From: Limnephilus marmoratus
Taxonomy: Eukaryota > Arthropoda > Insecta > Trichoptera > Limnephilidae
Assembly (NCBI GenBank): GCA_917880885.1
Contig: OU862913.1
Coordinates: 3,348,001-3,412,000, forward strand
Direction of reading: 5' to 3'
Length of the DNA stretch: 64,000 bases
A program made the position numbers and the translations under genes. The notes under the pieces are model-generated. The model had not been told where the DNA came from. It did no database searches and saw nothing but the letters and a program-made list of their open reading frames with translations. This document shows, one piece after another, positions 1 to 10,670 of the stretch. Every line of letters begins with the position of its first letter. Within the stretch, counting starts at the first letter, position 1.

Positions 1-486
1 TTTAATTTGAAATTGAAGAACGTCAGGTCACTCTGCATGCTATGGAGAATCAAATAAGACAAAATGGAGACCATAGTATGTATGCTCGTTGACCCAAAAA
101 GGTTTACTCTACAACCAAAGGCAAAGAAAACCTTAATGAAAACCTCCCTCCCCGCAAAACTTGGTTTGTTCCCCTCACCAGTAAGAACATGTAAAAAAGT
201 GCATAAAAGTGAAGACAGACAAATTAATTTTTTACCCGTTCGTATTTTGTAAAACAGAAAGGAAACTGATAAATATTTTGATCGTAGCACCTGGAAATCT
301 GATAAAATTATTCGAGGCCCAAGGCCAAACCTATAAGTTAGTGTATTTTTGATTTTTTTTAAGTATTTTGAATTTACTTTGTTCATTTTCTGACATCAGA
401 CCGTGTGGTAGGTTATTCTAAAAATTTGGACTCAACGCATCAAATACCCTGACTCAAAAAAGCATAATTAAAATAAATGGTTTTAC

Positions 487-639
487 CCGCCGTTTGACAA
501 CTTCTGTCAGAGTTCTCCGAGCATTCCTGTTTAATGTCTGGGAGTTCAATGTCAATTTCTGAATACAAAATTGCAGTTTCATTTGCTTCTTTAATCTCTG
601 GTTCTTCTTTGATGGTAACGCTCTCCGGAAGAGAATGCT
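487..639 (-). CDS. ZNF gene A, second acidic leader exon
   Basis: Minus-strand internal exon of a C2H2 zinc-finger gene. It opens after a CAG acceptor (AG at 641-640) and ends before GTAAAA (GT at 486-485). Both junctions are phase 1. It encodes about 50 acidic residues with VTIKEEPEIKE near the start, SEIDIELPDIKQECSE in the middle and QTAG at the end. The same architecture and the same 153-bp length recur in gene C exon 2. No zinc finger is present; the finger exon should lie beyond the left edge. KEE and KQE sit in ψKxE SUMO consensus contexts, which is an inference only. The ATG that opens the reading frame further upstream on this strand lies in the intron, so I do not use it. Confidence 0.75.
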
Positions 640-873
640 CTGTTGAATTTTTTTTATCTGATAACAATTTTTTTTACATAAAATTGGATATACTACTTGT
701 GAGTACTTAATTGTCAAGAATAAAACTAATATAACATCGAAAATAAAACTTCGGTTTAAGCATAACTACATTGGCATGCTCAAGGTCGCATTCATCTCAA
801 CCGTTCATATAATGTCAAATATGTTAGAACAGTTCAACTATAAGGTTCAAATCAAACAAATTTCGGAAAAAAA

Positions 874-1276
874 TCGGTGTTTGGGCGAAATTCCTAAAAA
901 ATAAAACTAGTTATTTTTATACTAATTTGGGGTCGGGGAATCCGAATCTGAAAGAATTAGGCGGCGGCAAGCAATATTAACTGAATTACACGACTTTAAA
1001 ATTTTCTATACACACACACATGAAAATAATCATTTCGGAAGTATTTTGACACACGAAGTACAAGGTCACGAAGTTTCTATGATCTTTGTACTTCGTGTGT
1101 CAAAATACTTCCGAAATGATTATTTTCATGTGTGTGCGTATAGAAAATTTTTAAAGTCGTGTAATTTTGTTAATATTGCTTGCCGCCGCCTAATTCCTTC
1201 AGATTCGGATTCCCCGACCCCAAATTAGTATAAAAATAACTAGTTTTATTTTTTAGGAATTTCGCCCAAATACCGA
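874..1276. mobile_element. Foldback MITE in intron 1 of gene A
   Basis: The left arm 874-1063 and right arm 1086-1276 are near-perfect inverted copies around a 22-bp loop. The ends read TCGGTRTTTGGGCGAAA. There is no coding capacity. The arms differ by only a few bases, including a longer CA run in the left arm. Palindromes like this are typical of foldback or MITE elements; the superfamily is not determined. Confidence 0.85.
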
Positions 1277-1487
1277 ACTTTAGCCCAAATTTCTTCCGGA
1301 CAAAAAGTGGCAATACGAAAGGAGATGTTGTTGTGTTCGGTGAGGTTAGGTTCAAATTGACATGCACGGTGCGCGATCATGAACATGTCGATACAGCCAT
1401 GCAAAACCTCTAATTATTACTAAATAATTTTAAATTACATTTTGCGCCTGTTTAACAGTTATGTATCAAAATTGTACAATAAAATAC

Positions 1488-1623
1488 CTGGAATATTTTC
1501 CCAAATAGATTCTGAACATTCTCCCTTGATCAAAGGATAGTCTATATCGATTTTTGTATATGTCACAGCGACGCTCTCTTCCGAACTTGTACCTGGTTCT
1601 AACTTGATAGTGGTGGAATCCAT
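1488..1623 (-). CDS. ZNF gene A, first coding exon
   Basis: The ATG at 1623-1621 starts MDSTTIKLEPGTSSEE. The exon continues with YTKIDIDYPLIKGECSE and ends ENIP plus one base at the donor GTATTT (GT at 1487-1486), in phase 1. It is paralogous to gene B exon 1, which also begins ATGGATTCCACC and uses a GTATTT donor. The leader repeats the motif pair of exon 2, IKLEP and IKGEC, so the two leader exons look like duplicates of one another. No canonical promoter motif was identified upstream. The start codon is supported by the shared MDST start in gene B. Confidence 0.8.
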
Positions 1624-2151
1624 GCTATTAATTAAAAACCCGCTGTTTCAGTTTTTCTTTACTTTATAAAGATTGAAGGATTTCTTGGAAAGAGGTGGAA
1701 GATGATGCGCAAATTACGATACTAGTAGAGTCAAAATATCATAGCCAACAAATAAGTGACAGCAATCAAGCGGGAAACATTTTCCATAGAAACTACATAA
1801 TTAAGATATTGTGATGGGATAAGTGTTGCCATTTCAATTCGGAAACTAGCGAATAAACCATTTTTATAAACCAGAGGGTTCCCGGGATGCGTTGAAAAGA
1901 AATATTCAAAGAAATTAATTGTTTTTCCCTGTATATCCTTTCCTGTGCTTCCCCGTTCCCTTCCCACACCCCCTACCCTCCCAGGTTACCCTTCCAACTT
2001 CCGCGCCTAGACTCACCCCTCTCCCGCTCCCCCATCCCACAAACCCCCCTCCCACGTTCCACATATTCAATCCCAGTACATTCAGTTTTCAATCAGCTCG
2101 AGTGGCACCTATAACAATTTTTTTATTCAAATTTTATTTTTTCGTAGGTAT

Positions 2152-2564
2152 GGGGCCGTTCAAGTATTACGTAACGCACTTTGGGGGGAAGGAGGTCTTG
2201 TGAAACGTTACTGTGCGTTACGGGGGGGGAGGGGGGGTTCGAACAACGCGTTACGTAACATGTTTTTCTTTATTTAGATAAAAAAAACTAGGGAATTAAA
2301 ATCTTCCAAGTTGGCAATCCTTTTCGTTCTCGAAATCTCTTGTTTTATTTATTACCGCAAAAACGCGATTAAAACAAGAAAAAAGGTATTTAAGCGACCT
2401 TCCAGTATTTCGCGCAACTTATTGTGACTTTCAGGTAAAAATTGTCACTTGGGCGTTACGTAACGTTTAGGGGGGGTACGGAAAAACGTTACTGCGCGTT
2501 ACACGAGGGGGAGGGGGGGTCAAAAATCTTCAAAAATTGCGTTACGTAATACTTGAACGCCCCC
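2152..2564. mobile_element. TIR MITE with GTTACGTAA termini
   Basis: The left end GGGGCCGTTCAAGTATTACG and the inverted right end GGGGGCGTTCAAGTATTACG form TIRs of about 27 bp, flanked by TAT at 2149-2151 and 2565-2567. Inside are G-rich stretches and more GTTACGTAAC motifs (around 2265 and 2455), probably subterminal repeats. There is no ORF. A 3-bp duplication would fit Harbinger-like elements, but that is inference. Confidence 0.85.
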
Positions 2565-2567
2565 TAT

Positions 2568-3149
2568 ATTAAAAATATTCATTTTTGGATAATATTAGAA
2601 CAATCAATCAAATTTGGCACCTTACGTAGGCACCTATTTAAAAATCCATAGACAATTCTTTTAATATAAAAAACAGCTGCCTGCTTTATTCAATTTCAAC
2701 ATACGCGCGAACAACTGTCAAACGTGCGAAGTTAAAATAGCCGTTTAGTTTTCTGAAGTAACCTATTTAATTTTCTTAATTTTTCTTTCAATACGCCTGT
2801 AAGAATATCATTCAATACATCCTACGATAAAAAGAAATATGTGACGGTGCAACACGCAAGCGCTCGCGGTTCAATATAATAATTTGCTCGCGTTTTTATG
2901 GCTTGTGTGTGTCACCTATATAAGGTAGTATTTCGTGAATTAGTACTTCGACCTGCTTCAAAATTGCCCCATTAATGCTTACAAAAGTGAAGTAGGTAAT
3001 GTTAAATTTTGTTTAAAGTTTATTGTCTACTTTATCTTTGCTCGTTGTCTGTGGAAAAAATCTGACATTTCTTGCAATTTCTCGACTACACTTCGTTATA
3101 CATGTCCACATGCAATGCTTATTACACATTCGTGCGAACTTTTTTGCTT
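2568..3149. other. Intergenic, nothing recognised
   Basis: AT-rich DNA between two small elements. The stretch GCGCTCGCGGTTCAATATAA near 2870 resembles the end of the foldback element at 52855-55407 and may be a fragment of it. No gene is supported. Confidence 0.5.
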
Positions 3150-3157
3150 ATTTTGGG

Positions 3158-3562
3158 GACTCCAGATACTAATATCTACAGCCTGTATGTCTGACGAATA
3201 TCTACAGCTCATATGTTGAACTAATATCTACGAACTTCAGAGTGTTGACTAATATCTACAGAGCGTAGGTTGGACTTATCAGCTAAATGTGTCCAATAGT
3301 CCGATATTAGGGATTTTTACGTACATACTTACATAGATTAAGTTTTTTAAACTGCATACGCAATATTACGTTATTCCAATATGCTATACATAATTGCAAA
3401 TCCAACCTCTGCCAGTGCTGTAGATATTCGTCAACACTTTGGTTCCCATAGATATTAGTCAATAGTTTGAGCTGTAGATATTCGTCAACACTTTGGTTCT
3501 CATAGATATTAATTCGATTTTTTCAGTTTTTGGTATTCCTGTAGATATTAGTAGACGCCTCC
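3158..3562. mobile_element. AATATCTACAG-family element, copy 1
   Basis: A 405-bp element with a perfect 8-bp target duplication, ATTTTGGG, at 3150-3157 and 3563-3570. It starts GACTCCAGATACTAATATC and ends GATATTAGTAGACGCCTCC. The left third carries four AATATCTAC motifs (about 3171, 3197, 3223, 3251) and the right third carries five in inverse orientation (GTAGATATT or TAGATATT). There is no ORF, so it is non-autonomous. An 8-bp duplication is characteristic of hAT and P-type transposons. Confidence 0.9.
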
Positions 3563-3570
3563 ATTTTGGG

Positions 3571-5147
3571 TCTATCACAATATCCTTTCTAACAAAATAT
3601 TATAAAAATTACTTTTCCAGGGACTTGTCTCCAACTAGTTATATATACTTAACGGATATTGTGTTCTATTCCGTCTCTGACGAAATTGCACTTAAAACCA
3701 TCTTGGTGCTTGCGTAGGTGAGTACACTTACGTTTTACTAGTTTACACGTTTTCAAATGTTTGTTCACCAACACAGCTAAAATAATTCCAAACAACGTTT
3801 ATATTCGGATTTGCGGTATTCCACCAGGGTGTGACTTCATGTGAAATAACTATTATATTTGCGTACTATTACTACTATTGGAGATGAGCTCGCGCCATTT
3901 GGATTAGAATTCGTAAATAATAATATTTGGCTAATTTAGTGATTTAGCTAATTTCAGCGCCCTTTTCATGAAAAATGTCCTAAGGGCTCTGGATTAGTAG
4001 TAGTTTTTTTGGTACTGCGCGTTTTCATCCCGCGACAAAATATCCCCGACAAAATATCCTACGGACAAATAAGCCTTCAACAAAATATCTACTAAAATCT
4101 AACCTTAACTTACCTAACCTTATTTTACATTTTCTATTTTTGAAAGATTTATTGTCTTACCAGGATGTCTGTATTATTTTTGTCCTATTTTACTATTTTT
4201 GATCAATTGTTTATTGTCTTGATAGAATGTCTGTATTACTTTCTTTAGATAGCTACTTGCTGTGGTGTCACTTTTTCTAGGTTATGTTGAACTTCACACA
4301 TTTGGTTAATTTGTAAACCTGGACTTTCCTTAATCTCGTTACAAAGTTCAGCTTTCCACTAACAAAATCCTTGATTGCTTTATATTTTAATGTTCCAGGG
4401 TAAATCGTGTTGTGTTGAACGGTTGTTACTAACACTGGTGCCTTTTTTGTAGGCCCAAGACGAATTAAAACTTTTAAGCCCTTGCGTTTATTTCCTCTTT
4501 CTTAACACTGTTTAGTTCTGAAACAGCTTAATAACTGAATCCCATTTTCCCAAGTCCTTGCATTGTTATTTTTCCCCTTGGTTACTCTTCTTCCTTGAAA
4601 GTCCTTACTTACTTGATACAAGAAGAAGAGGATGTTGAATACCTACCTGGCACACATACACAATTTTGCACAAAAATTGAAAATTACCCACATTAATTCA
4701 GTTGAAAAATCGTCGTGAAATCGTTCACACCTCGTTATTGAAATCTCGCTTGAAAGTTCATAAAATACTAACTAATATACAAAAAGTGACGGTAAATTGT
4801 GACCACCTTTGTGCCATCATCGTGGAAGAGCAGTCGTCACCAAGGTTGGACCATCACAGCATATGAATCCAGCAAAAGTAGGGACTTTCTCCTTCCCAAT
4901 TGGCATTTCCTGTGATTTGACTTTAAAAAACGCCGTCCATTGTCTTGTATCATACAAAAAAATATTTACAGTCCGCACTCTCTCGTGTCATGATATTGTT
5001 CGTTGATAAACACATTCATTTGACTGTTATTTTTTAGATTGCCGTGTGAAAAAAAAAACGAGTGTGACCACATACATATACATAGACAGATATAAATAAG
5101 TAAAACTTCACAAACTTATATCTCCCTCTCAACTTCCGTTCGTCTCG
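3571..5147. other. Intergenic between ZNF genes A and B
   Basis: AT-rich sequence with no convincing coding region. Around 4035-4100 there are several ACAAAATATCC/T motifs that look like a decayed repeat. The stretch lies between the divergent genes A and B, so promoter or 5' UTR exons could be here, but I cannot assign them. Confidence 0.4.
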
Positions 5148-5327
5148 CCCGACCGTTCTCCTCGCCCGATCACACTTTTCGTAACGCTCTTGTCACGCGT
5201 TCACCAGCTTACTCCCCAAGTCAAGCGCGCGTAAAGGCCCGACCGTTCGCCTCGCCCGATCACACTTTTCGTAACGCTCTCGTCACGCATTCACAAGCTT
5301 ACTCTCCAAGTCTAGCGTGCGTAAAGA
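5148..5327. repeat. Tandem duplication, 2 x 90 bp, GC-rich
   Basis: Two units (5148-5237 and 5238-5327) both begin CCCGACCGTT and contain CTCGCCCGATCACACTTTTC. They differ at scattered positions. The array is far more GC-rich than its surroundings and lies about 460 bp upstream of the gene B start codon, where a promoter or 5' UTR exon would be expected. Confidence 0.8.
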
Positions 5328-5786
5328 AGTTTTACTTCAAAAACTTGTTGTGTTCACCGTGCTGTCAAAGTTGTAAAAGTAAAAGTTTTCACTTCAGAGC
5401 TGGAAACGAAAGCAATCGTAACGGTGTGAAGCTTGAATCGCCGAAAATTTCCTCTGTCTTTCTAGACTAGATGAAATCATTTCCCAGAGTTAATAGCAGC
5501 GGTAGCGTGTTGTCTTAGATTGTCTTTTCCAGGACTTCGGCTGAATATTAAAACCTGTTTAAAATTCGATAAGTGAGTGTTATACAAGCGCAAATACAAT
5601 TGATTGGTACTGCAAGTTTTTCTGTATCGACGTGCTCAGGATCGCATTACGCGTGACCGAATTATGTATCATGTAATTCAATAAGTTAATTTTATGTACC
5701 TATTGCAGTGACATGATCTAATTTGTATCTCAATTTTATCTGGTTTCAGATACTTAAACAGAAATAACAATTCCTTACGAAGAAGC

Positions 5787-5910
5787 ATGGATTCCACCTG
5801 TATCAGGTTAGAACTGGAGACAAGTGTGAAAAAAAGTGCTGATGAGTGCTTTACGGAATTCAACGTAGATCACGCATTCATCAAGACAGAATGTTCGGAA
5901 TCCATTTTAG
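5787..5910 (+). CDS. ZNF gene B, first coding exon
   Basis: The ATG at 5787 starts MDSTCIRLELETSVKK. The exon includes FIKTECSESIL and ends in phase 1 at 5910 before GTATTTTTG. It is clearly paralogous to gene A exon 1, with the same ATGGATTCCACC start, a near-identical donor, and the TECSES/GECSES block. The usual IKxEP motif has become IRLEL here, losing the lysine, while the second motif FIKTE is kept. Gene A lies head to head on the other strand, 4.2 kb away. Confidence 0.8.
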
Positions 5911-6846
5911 GTATTTTTGTCATTATTTATGTAGTAAGTTATTGTTATTCATGCATAACACAATAGAAAATAAAACTGCACGTTCTTAATTGCCTATCGA
6001 CTATAGACGATTAAATTATAAATGCCCTAATCAGCCCAAACTAAGCGTTCTCCAACAACGTTCGTCTTTGTTTGTATTGTACCTACAATAGTCGTTTGTC
6101 CTAAAATTTTTACAGATATTCTTGAATTTTATCGTTGGTTCATTCAAATTTAGGTTTAGTTCTTGTAATATGTGAATATCTTTTATTAATTTTTTCCCTG
6201 CCCACGAACATTGACTTTATATATCATATTTATCTTAAGTTAGTTTCTATTTTATTGAATACTATAAAGAAACAATCAGAGTGTACAATTCACACGCGGT
6301 AGAAGTGAAATCTCCAGAAAACTAAAGTGGACAAGAATGGGAAGGCTACGAAACACCGCATAAAAAGGAGACCGATTATGCTATAATTTTCTCGCGTAAA
6401 CTAATTCCTGTAGATGTATGTGTTTGTATCTTTTTAGTCTCGTTTTTTTTTTTATTTTCATCGAGTTTCATATCACAACTTTTTTCACATAAAAAAATAA
6501 TCTTCTCCGGTATTGTATTACTTACACAGGACCCATTGAATGCTTTATTATTTACATGCTCCTTATGTTTTCTTTTTATTGCTGTTTTACACGCTCAAAA
6601 GGGTCATTTAGCATTCATATTTATAGTGTATCTCTTATTCTTTTAGTTAAACTATGTAAAAGCCCAAAGGCATTATTGTAAGAATAAATAGATAAATATA
6701 ATACAATTGTATTTTGCCACTAAGTATATAGAAGACAAGTTCCAAAAAGCCGTACAACATAGTAAGCACACCGTTTGCATTATGAGATTTTAACAATAAA
6801 AAAATGTTATTAGGTAAAATGTATTAATTGGGGCATTCTAATATAG

Positions 6847-6981
6847 AGGGAGTCACCATTAAAGCAGAGCCATCAACAATGGAAGAGGAAAGGGAAATTC
6901 CGTATACAGAAATTGATATCGACTTCACGGATATTAAGAAGGAGTGCTTGGAACACGATGAAAGAATTCACCAAACTGCGG
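6847..6981 (+). CDS. ZNF gene B, second acidic leader exon
   Basis: The acceptor AG is at 6845-6846, and the exon begins with two bases completing the phase-1 codon. It encodes EGVTIKAEPSTMEEEREI, then YTEIDIDFTDIKKECLE and QTAG, and ends before GTATAA (GT at 6982-6983). It joins exon 1 and exon 3 in frame, phase 1 on both sides. Residues TIKAEP and DIKKEC are the conserved leader motifs and both fit the SUMO consensus ψKxE. Intron 1 is 936 bp. Intron 2 is 5 kb and holds the CXC palindrome, a SINE and a decayed ZNF array. Confidence 0.8.
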
Positions 6982-7575
6982 GTATAACCAAAATTCTCTG
7001 ATATAATTTTTTATTGAACTCGTACTATGAAGGGTACAGGCAAATATAGTCTAACAGGTAGTCTGGTCGAACGCACCTAATACTGTTATTAATGCTGTGA
7101 AGTGTACAGACAAAACCTAAATCAAAAACCTCCTATAGCCCAGGCAACGAAGGAAAAATAGGGGAAATAATTCATGTAGAAGCCAATTTTGGCACAGTTG
7201 TAGGGGAAGGTGTCCTTAACAAAATACTAAAAGTACTGAGGGGTGGGGGTGGAGCTAAGGGGGAGGGGGGGGGTTTAAAGGTCCCTTTTTTCAGTTTTTC
7301 GTTAATAACTCAAAAACTACTGCCTCTAGCGAAAAAGTGTTCAGGTAATAAATTTTCTACATAAAATTTTCCACAAAAAAAGTTCTATAATTTTTTTTGT
7401 TACGATCAATGCTTAAAGAGATAGAGAGGAGGGAAAATTTGAAAATAAAAAAATAAACTTTTAATTTTAAAAATGAAATGTTTGTCGGTAAAAATGAAAT
7501 ACTTATTGTGAAAAAATCAAATAATTAGTGCTTAAGGATGTAGCTTGAACATTAAATTTCGTCGAAATCTAAACT

Positions 7576-8278
7576 TTAATCGTTATTAATGCTGTCTTCG
7601 ACGGGGGCTCCGTTCATACATGAGCCGAGGCAGCCGCAGGCACCGGAGCAGGCAATCCCTGCTTTGCGGCAACCGCAGCCCATCCCACACCCAGTCGTGC
7701 ATTGGCAAAAGATCGTGTTCAAAATGGAGGTGGGTGCCACAGGGTCGTTCGTGTTAACTGGGTTAAGGATCCCATCTTCTCCCTTGACCCAACCCCATTG
7801 GATGGGTGGTAGGGGGTTGCCTAGCCACTGTTGTATCTGTAAAAAAGTAATGAGACCAAGGTAAGCATTCATCACAAATTAATATTTGTAATAAGAAAAC
7901 AGTATTTAAAACTATATGTTACTGGAATTAATTGCCTGTAGATATACTCTGAGCGAGTGTTGCTTTGAAGCTCCTCTGGTGGGAGGAAGAGTGGCCATGT
8001 CTGATTTGGGCTTCATTAACGCTTTCAAAAATGCCGAGTACCGATGTTTGTTTACGTTGTCTTGATGAGCAGGCTCTTTGTATACCTACAGCCAAAAAAA
8101 GTTTCTCGCCAGCATGTTCAATATTCTCAGGTGATGCTGAGGGATTAGAGAATATTGGTGAAATGTCTTGGGTGAGGCCAGGATTTTCTGTGAAGAGCTT
8201 AGCGATTCCCACTTTCATTAGCAAGAAAATGCTCTCGTTGAATGGTGATGGTCGTTTTTTCGTGAAAGTTGATGTCAA
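7576..8278 (-). pseudogene. CXC-domain element protein, left-arm copy
   Basis: Mirror copy of the right-arm gene. A 99-residue reading frame (7875-7576) carries FLQIQQWLGNPLPPIQWGW and a cysteine-rich block, CQCTTGCGMGCGCRKAG then CSGACGCLGSC. A second frame (8278-7928) carries KVGIAKLFTENPG. Its upstream SFSGCDTTS block is missing, because the left arm stops at 8215 and unrelated loop sequence follows. The two frames are separated by about 50 bp and a frameshift. The copy is truncated relative to the right arm and probably not translated. Confidence 0.75.
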
Positions 8279-8598
8279 CAGAAGTTTTTGTGAGACTCCT
8301 TCGCTTCTGCTCCGCTCGAAGGAAACAAAAAAGGTTGTTTATTAGTTTTTTTTTGTGTTTAATTCGTAGAACTCCATTTTAATATGTTAGAAATTTAATT
8401 AAAATTAAATTTGATAATGTTATTATCGAGTTCAGCAAGTTTTCTGGTTAGTGTTTTAGTTACAGCTGTTTCGACTTGTAAGGTCATTTTCAAACTGTGG
8501 TGAAGCCACGTTCGGACGACTTATTTATAAGATTTTAAATGTCAATTTTTGAAGGTGTCTAAGTTGATTTATTACCGATTATACCGGGCTATGGAAAT

Positions 8599-9355
8599 GT
8601 GGAGACCAAATTGTTTTCGGTGCGACAACTTCAACAGCTTCCAATCTCCAAAACGATTCTTCTTCTCCATAGCTTCTCCGGATGCGACACCACCTCGGTG
8701 ATATATGGAAAGAGTAAAGTGGGAATCGCTAAGCTCTTCACAGAAAATCCTGGCCTCACCCAAGACATTTCACCAATATTCTCTAATCCCTCAGCATCAC
8801 CTGAGAATATTGAACATGCTGGCGAGAAACTTTTTTTGGCTGTAGGTATACAAAGAGCCTGCTCATCAAGACAACGTAAACAAACATCGGTACTCGGCAT
8901 TTTTGAAAGCGTTAATGAAGCCCAAATCAGACATGGCCACTCTTCCTCCCACCAGAGGAGCTTCAAAGCAACACTCGCTCAGAGTATATCTACAGGCAAT
9001 TAATTCCAGTAACATATAGTTTTAAATACTGTTTTCTTATTACAAATATTAATTTGTGATGAATGCTTACCTTGGTCTCATTACTTTTTTACAGATACAA
9101 CAGTGGCTAGGCAACCCCCTACCACCCATCCAATGGGGTTGGGTCAAGGGAGAAGATGGGATCCTTAACCCAGTTAACACGAACAACCCTGTGGCACCCA
9201 CCTCCATTTTGAACACGATCTTTTGCCAATGCACGACTGGGTGTGGGATGGGCTGCGGTTGCCGCAAAGCAGGGATTGCCTGCTCCGGTGCCTGCGGCTG
9301 CCTCGGCTCATGTATGAACGGAGCCCCCGTCGAAGACAGCATTAATAACGATTAA
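8599..9355 (+). pseudogene. CXC-domain element protein, right-arm copy
   Basis: C-terminal part of a protein type common in arthropod and cnidarian repeats. The order seen is HSFSGCDTTSVIYGKSKVG, then LFTENPG, then (in a shifted frame) HRYSAFLKALMKPKSDMA and LPPTRGASKQHSLRVYLQ. After a 100-bp gap, the frame from about 9095 gives IQQWLGNPLPPIQWGW and the CXC cysteines. The gap ends in TTTTTACAG and reads like an intron with an atypical GC start. A 4-bp insertion near 8844 (GTAGGTATAC) breaks the frame between the first two blocks. CXC domains bind DNA in Tesmin and TSO1. The function of this repeat-borne family is unknown to me, and no N-terminal half is present. Confidence 0.75.
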
Positions 9356-9904
9356 AGTTTAGATTTCGACGAAATTTAATGTTCAAGCTACATCCTTAAG
9401 CACTAATTATTTGATTTTTTCACAATAAGTATTTCATTTTTACCGACAAACATTTCATTTTTAAAATTAAAAGTTTATTTTTTTATTTTCAAATTTTCCC
9501 TCCTCTCTATCTCTTTAAGCATTGATCGTAACAAAAAAAATTATAGAACTTTTTTTGTGGAAAATTTTATGTAGATAATTTATTACCTGAACACTTTTTC
9601 GCTAGAGGCAGTAGTTTTTGAGTTATTAACGAAAAACTGAAAAAAGGGACCTTTAAACCCCCCCCCCTCCCCCTTAGCTCCACCCCCACCCCTCAGTACT
9701 TTTAGTATTTTGATAAGGACACCTTCCCCTACAACTGTGCCAAAATTGGCTTCTACATGAATTATTTCCCCTATTTGGTATTTTTTGGTCTTCGTTGCCT
9801 GGGCTACGATGATGTGATCAGGAACAAGAGTTTTTTTTAACCTCCATGTTCTTGGAGTACTTTTAGATTATTTTGTGTGTAACTTATATTCTTTTCATGT
9901 ATGA

Positions 9905-10245
9905 GTGAGCAAGGGTACCCTGATTGATGGGGTGAGGTTTGTTCAGGTCTTACACCTACCGTATGGCGGGCCGGATCGGGAGAGAGGTTGAGGAAGACCT
10001 TTTGACCTCTCCAGCCGAATTCTCTCGATTCATCGCTTTGCACCGCAGAGGCAGAAATGGATTCATAGATTCACATGTCCGCTACTCCTGGACACCTTGA
10101 CCCCTAATTTCTACCCACCCCTCATACCTTTTTCTTTCCCAAAACTTTCTCTCCTTTCTTTCCCTTGTTAACCTTCATACAGCATCCTCAAAGATGATAC
10201 AGGCCCCAAGTGAAATTGTTTTCCTCGGGGCCTCATAAATAACTA
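9905..10245 (+). mobile_element. SINE copy 1, LINE-tailed
   Basis: Shares with 25243-25510 and 29216-29628 the blocks GATGGGGTGAGGTTTGTTCAGG, GACCTTTTGACCT and CACCCCTCATACC, and ends with a tail like GATGATACAGGCCCCAAGTG and CCTCGGGGCCTC. That tail is a decayed version of the LINE 3' end at 17041-17110. It is inserted just outside the palindrome in gene B intron 2. Confidence 0.7.
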
Positions 10246-10639
10246 TATATAACAAATAGAATATTATTTTATAGAAATAAATAAACTCACAATTCATAAA
10301 TCGTTGTACGAAAACGATTGTTTAATTATTACTTATTATTTATTTTGGTTTTTAATTATTTATTATTATTTTTTTCATATTATGTATTTACCTTCATTGT
10401 ATGATAATGTGGACTTCGCTGGGTTCTTTACATGTGCTGAGGCCCCTGTTTTTATAAATAACTATATTTTTAATTTTTTTATTTGATGTAATAACATCAC
10501 ATATTCTTAAAATCTTATTGTGGACCTAGCTTTACCCTGCTGAGGCCCCCATTATACGATTTAATTCATTGATTTCACATTGACCTGTTAAGGAAGAGCA
10601 TTTCTGTTAACGGACAGTACGATGCAGTGGCTTAGCGTC

Positions 10640-10670
10640 GGGGGGAGGGGGGGGGGGGGGGGCGGGCGGC
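10640..10670. repeat. Poly-G tract
   Basis: An almost unbroken run of guanines on the plus strand with a single A and a C, capable in principle of G-quadruplex formation. CAGTGGC just upstream resembles the end of the hAT element at 23873, but no partner end was found. Confidence 0.8.

Larger units (their letters stand above)
7136..9806. mobile_element. 2.67-kb near-perfect palindrome carrying CXC ORFs
   Basis: The left arm 7136-8215 is the reverse complement of the right arm 8716-9806, with about 500 bp of unique loop between. Outer ends are TAGCCCAGGCAACGAA and its complement. I saw only a handful of differences: a 10-13 base indel near the right outer end, an A/T at about 7209 versus 9712, and a G/A that changes one Asp codon to Asn. 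Each arm carries the same two ORF pieces of a Tesmin/TSO1-type CXC protein, pointing outward from the loop. The structure lies wholly inside intron 2 of gene B, so pre-mRNA from that gene would contain a hairpin of more than 1 kb. Confidence 0.9.

Noticed and set aside
1919..2203. Proline-rich open frame
   Set aside because: C-rich low complexity running into a MITE; no domain and no splice signals.
3171..3260. Regularly spaced repeats resembling a CRISPR array
   Set aside because: Eukaryotic context, inverted orientation on the other half of the element, and the spacers are conserved between copies. It is a transposon motif array.
10623..10670. CAGTGGC plus poly-G as a hAT left end
   Set aside because: No matching right end or target duplication was found nearby.
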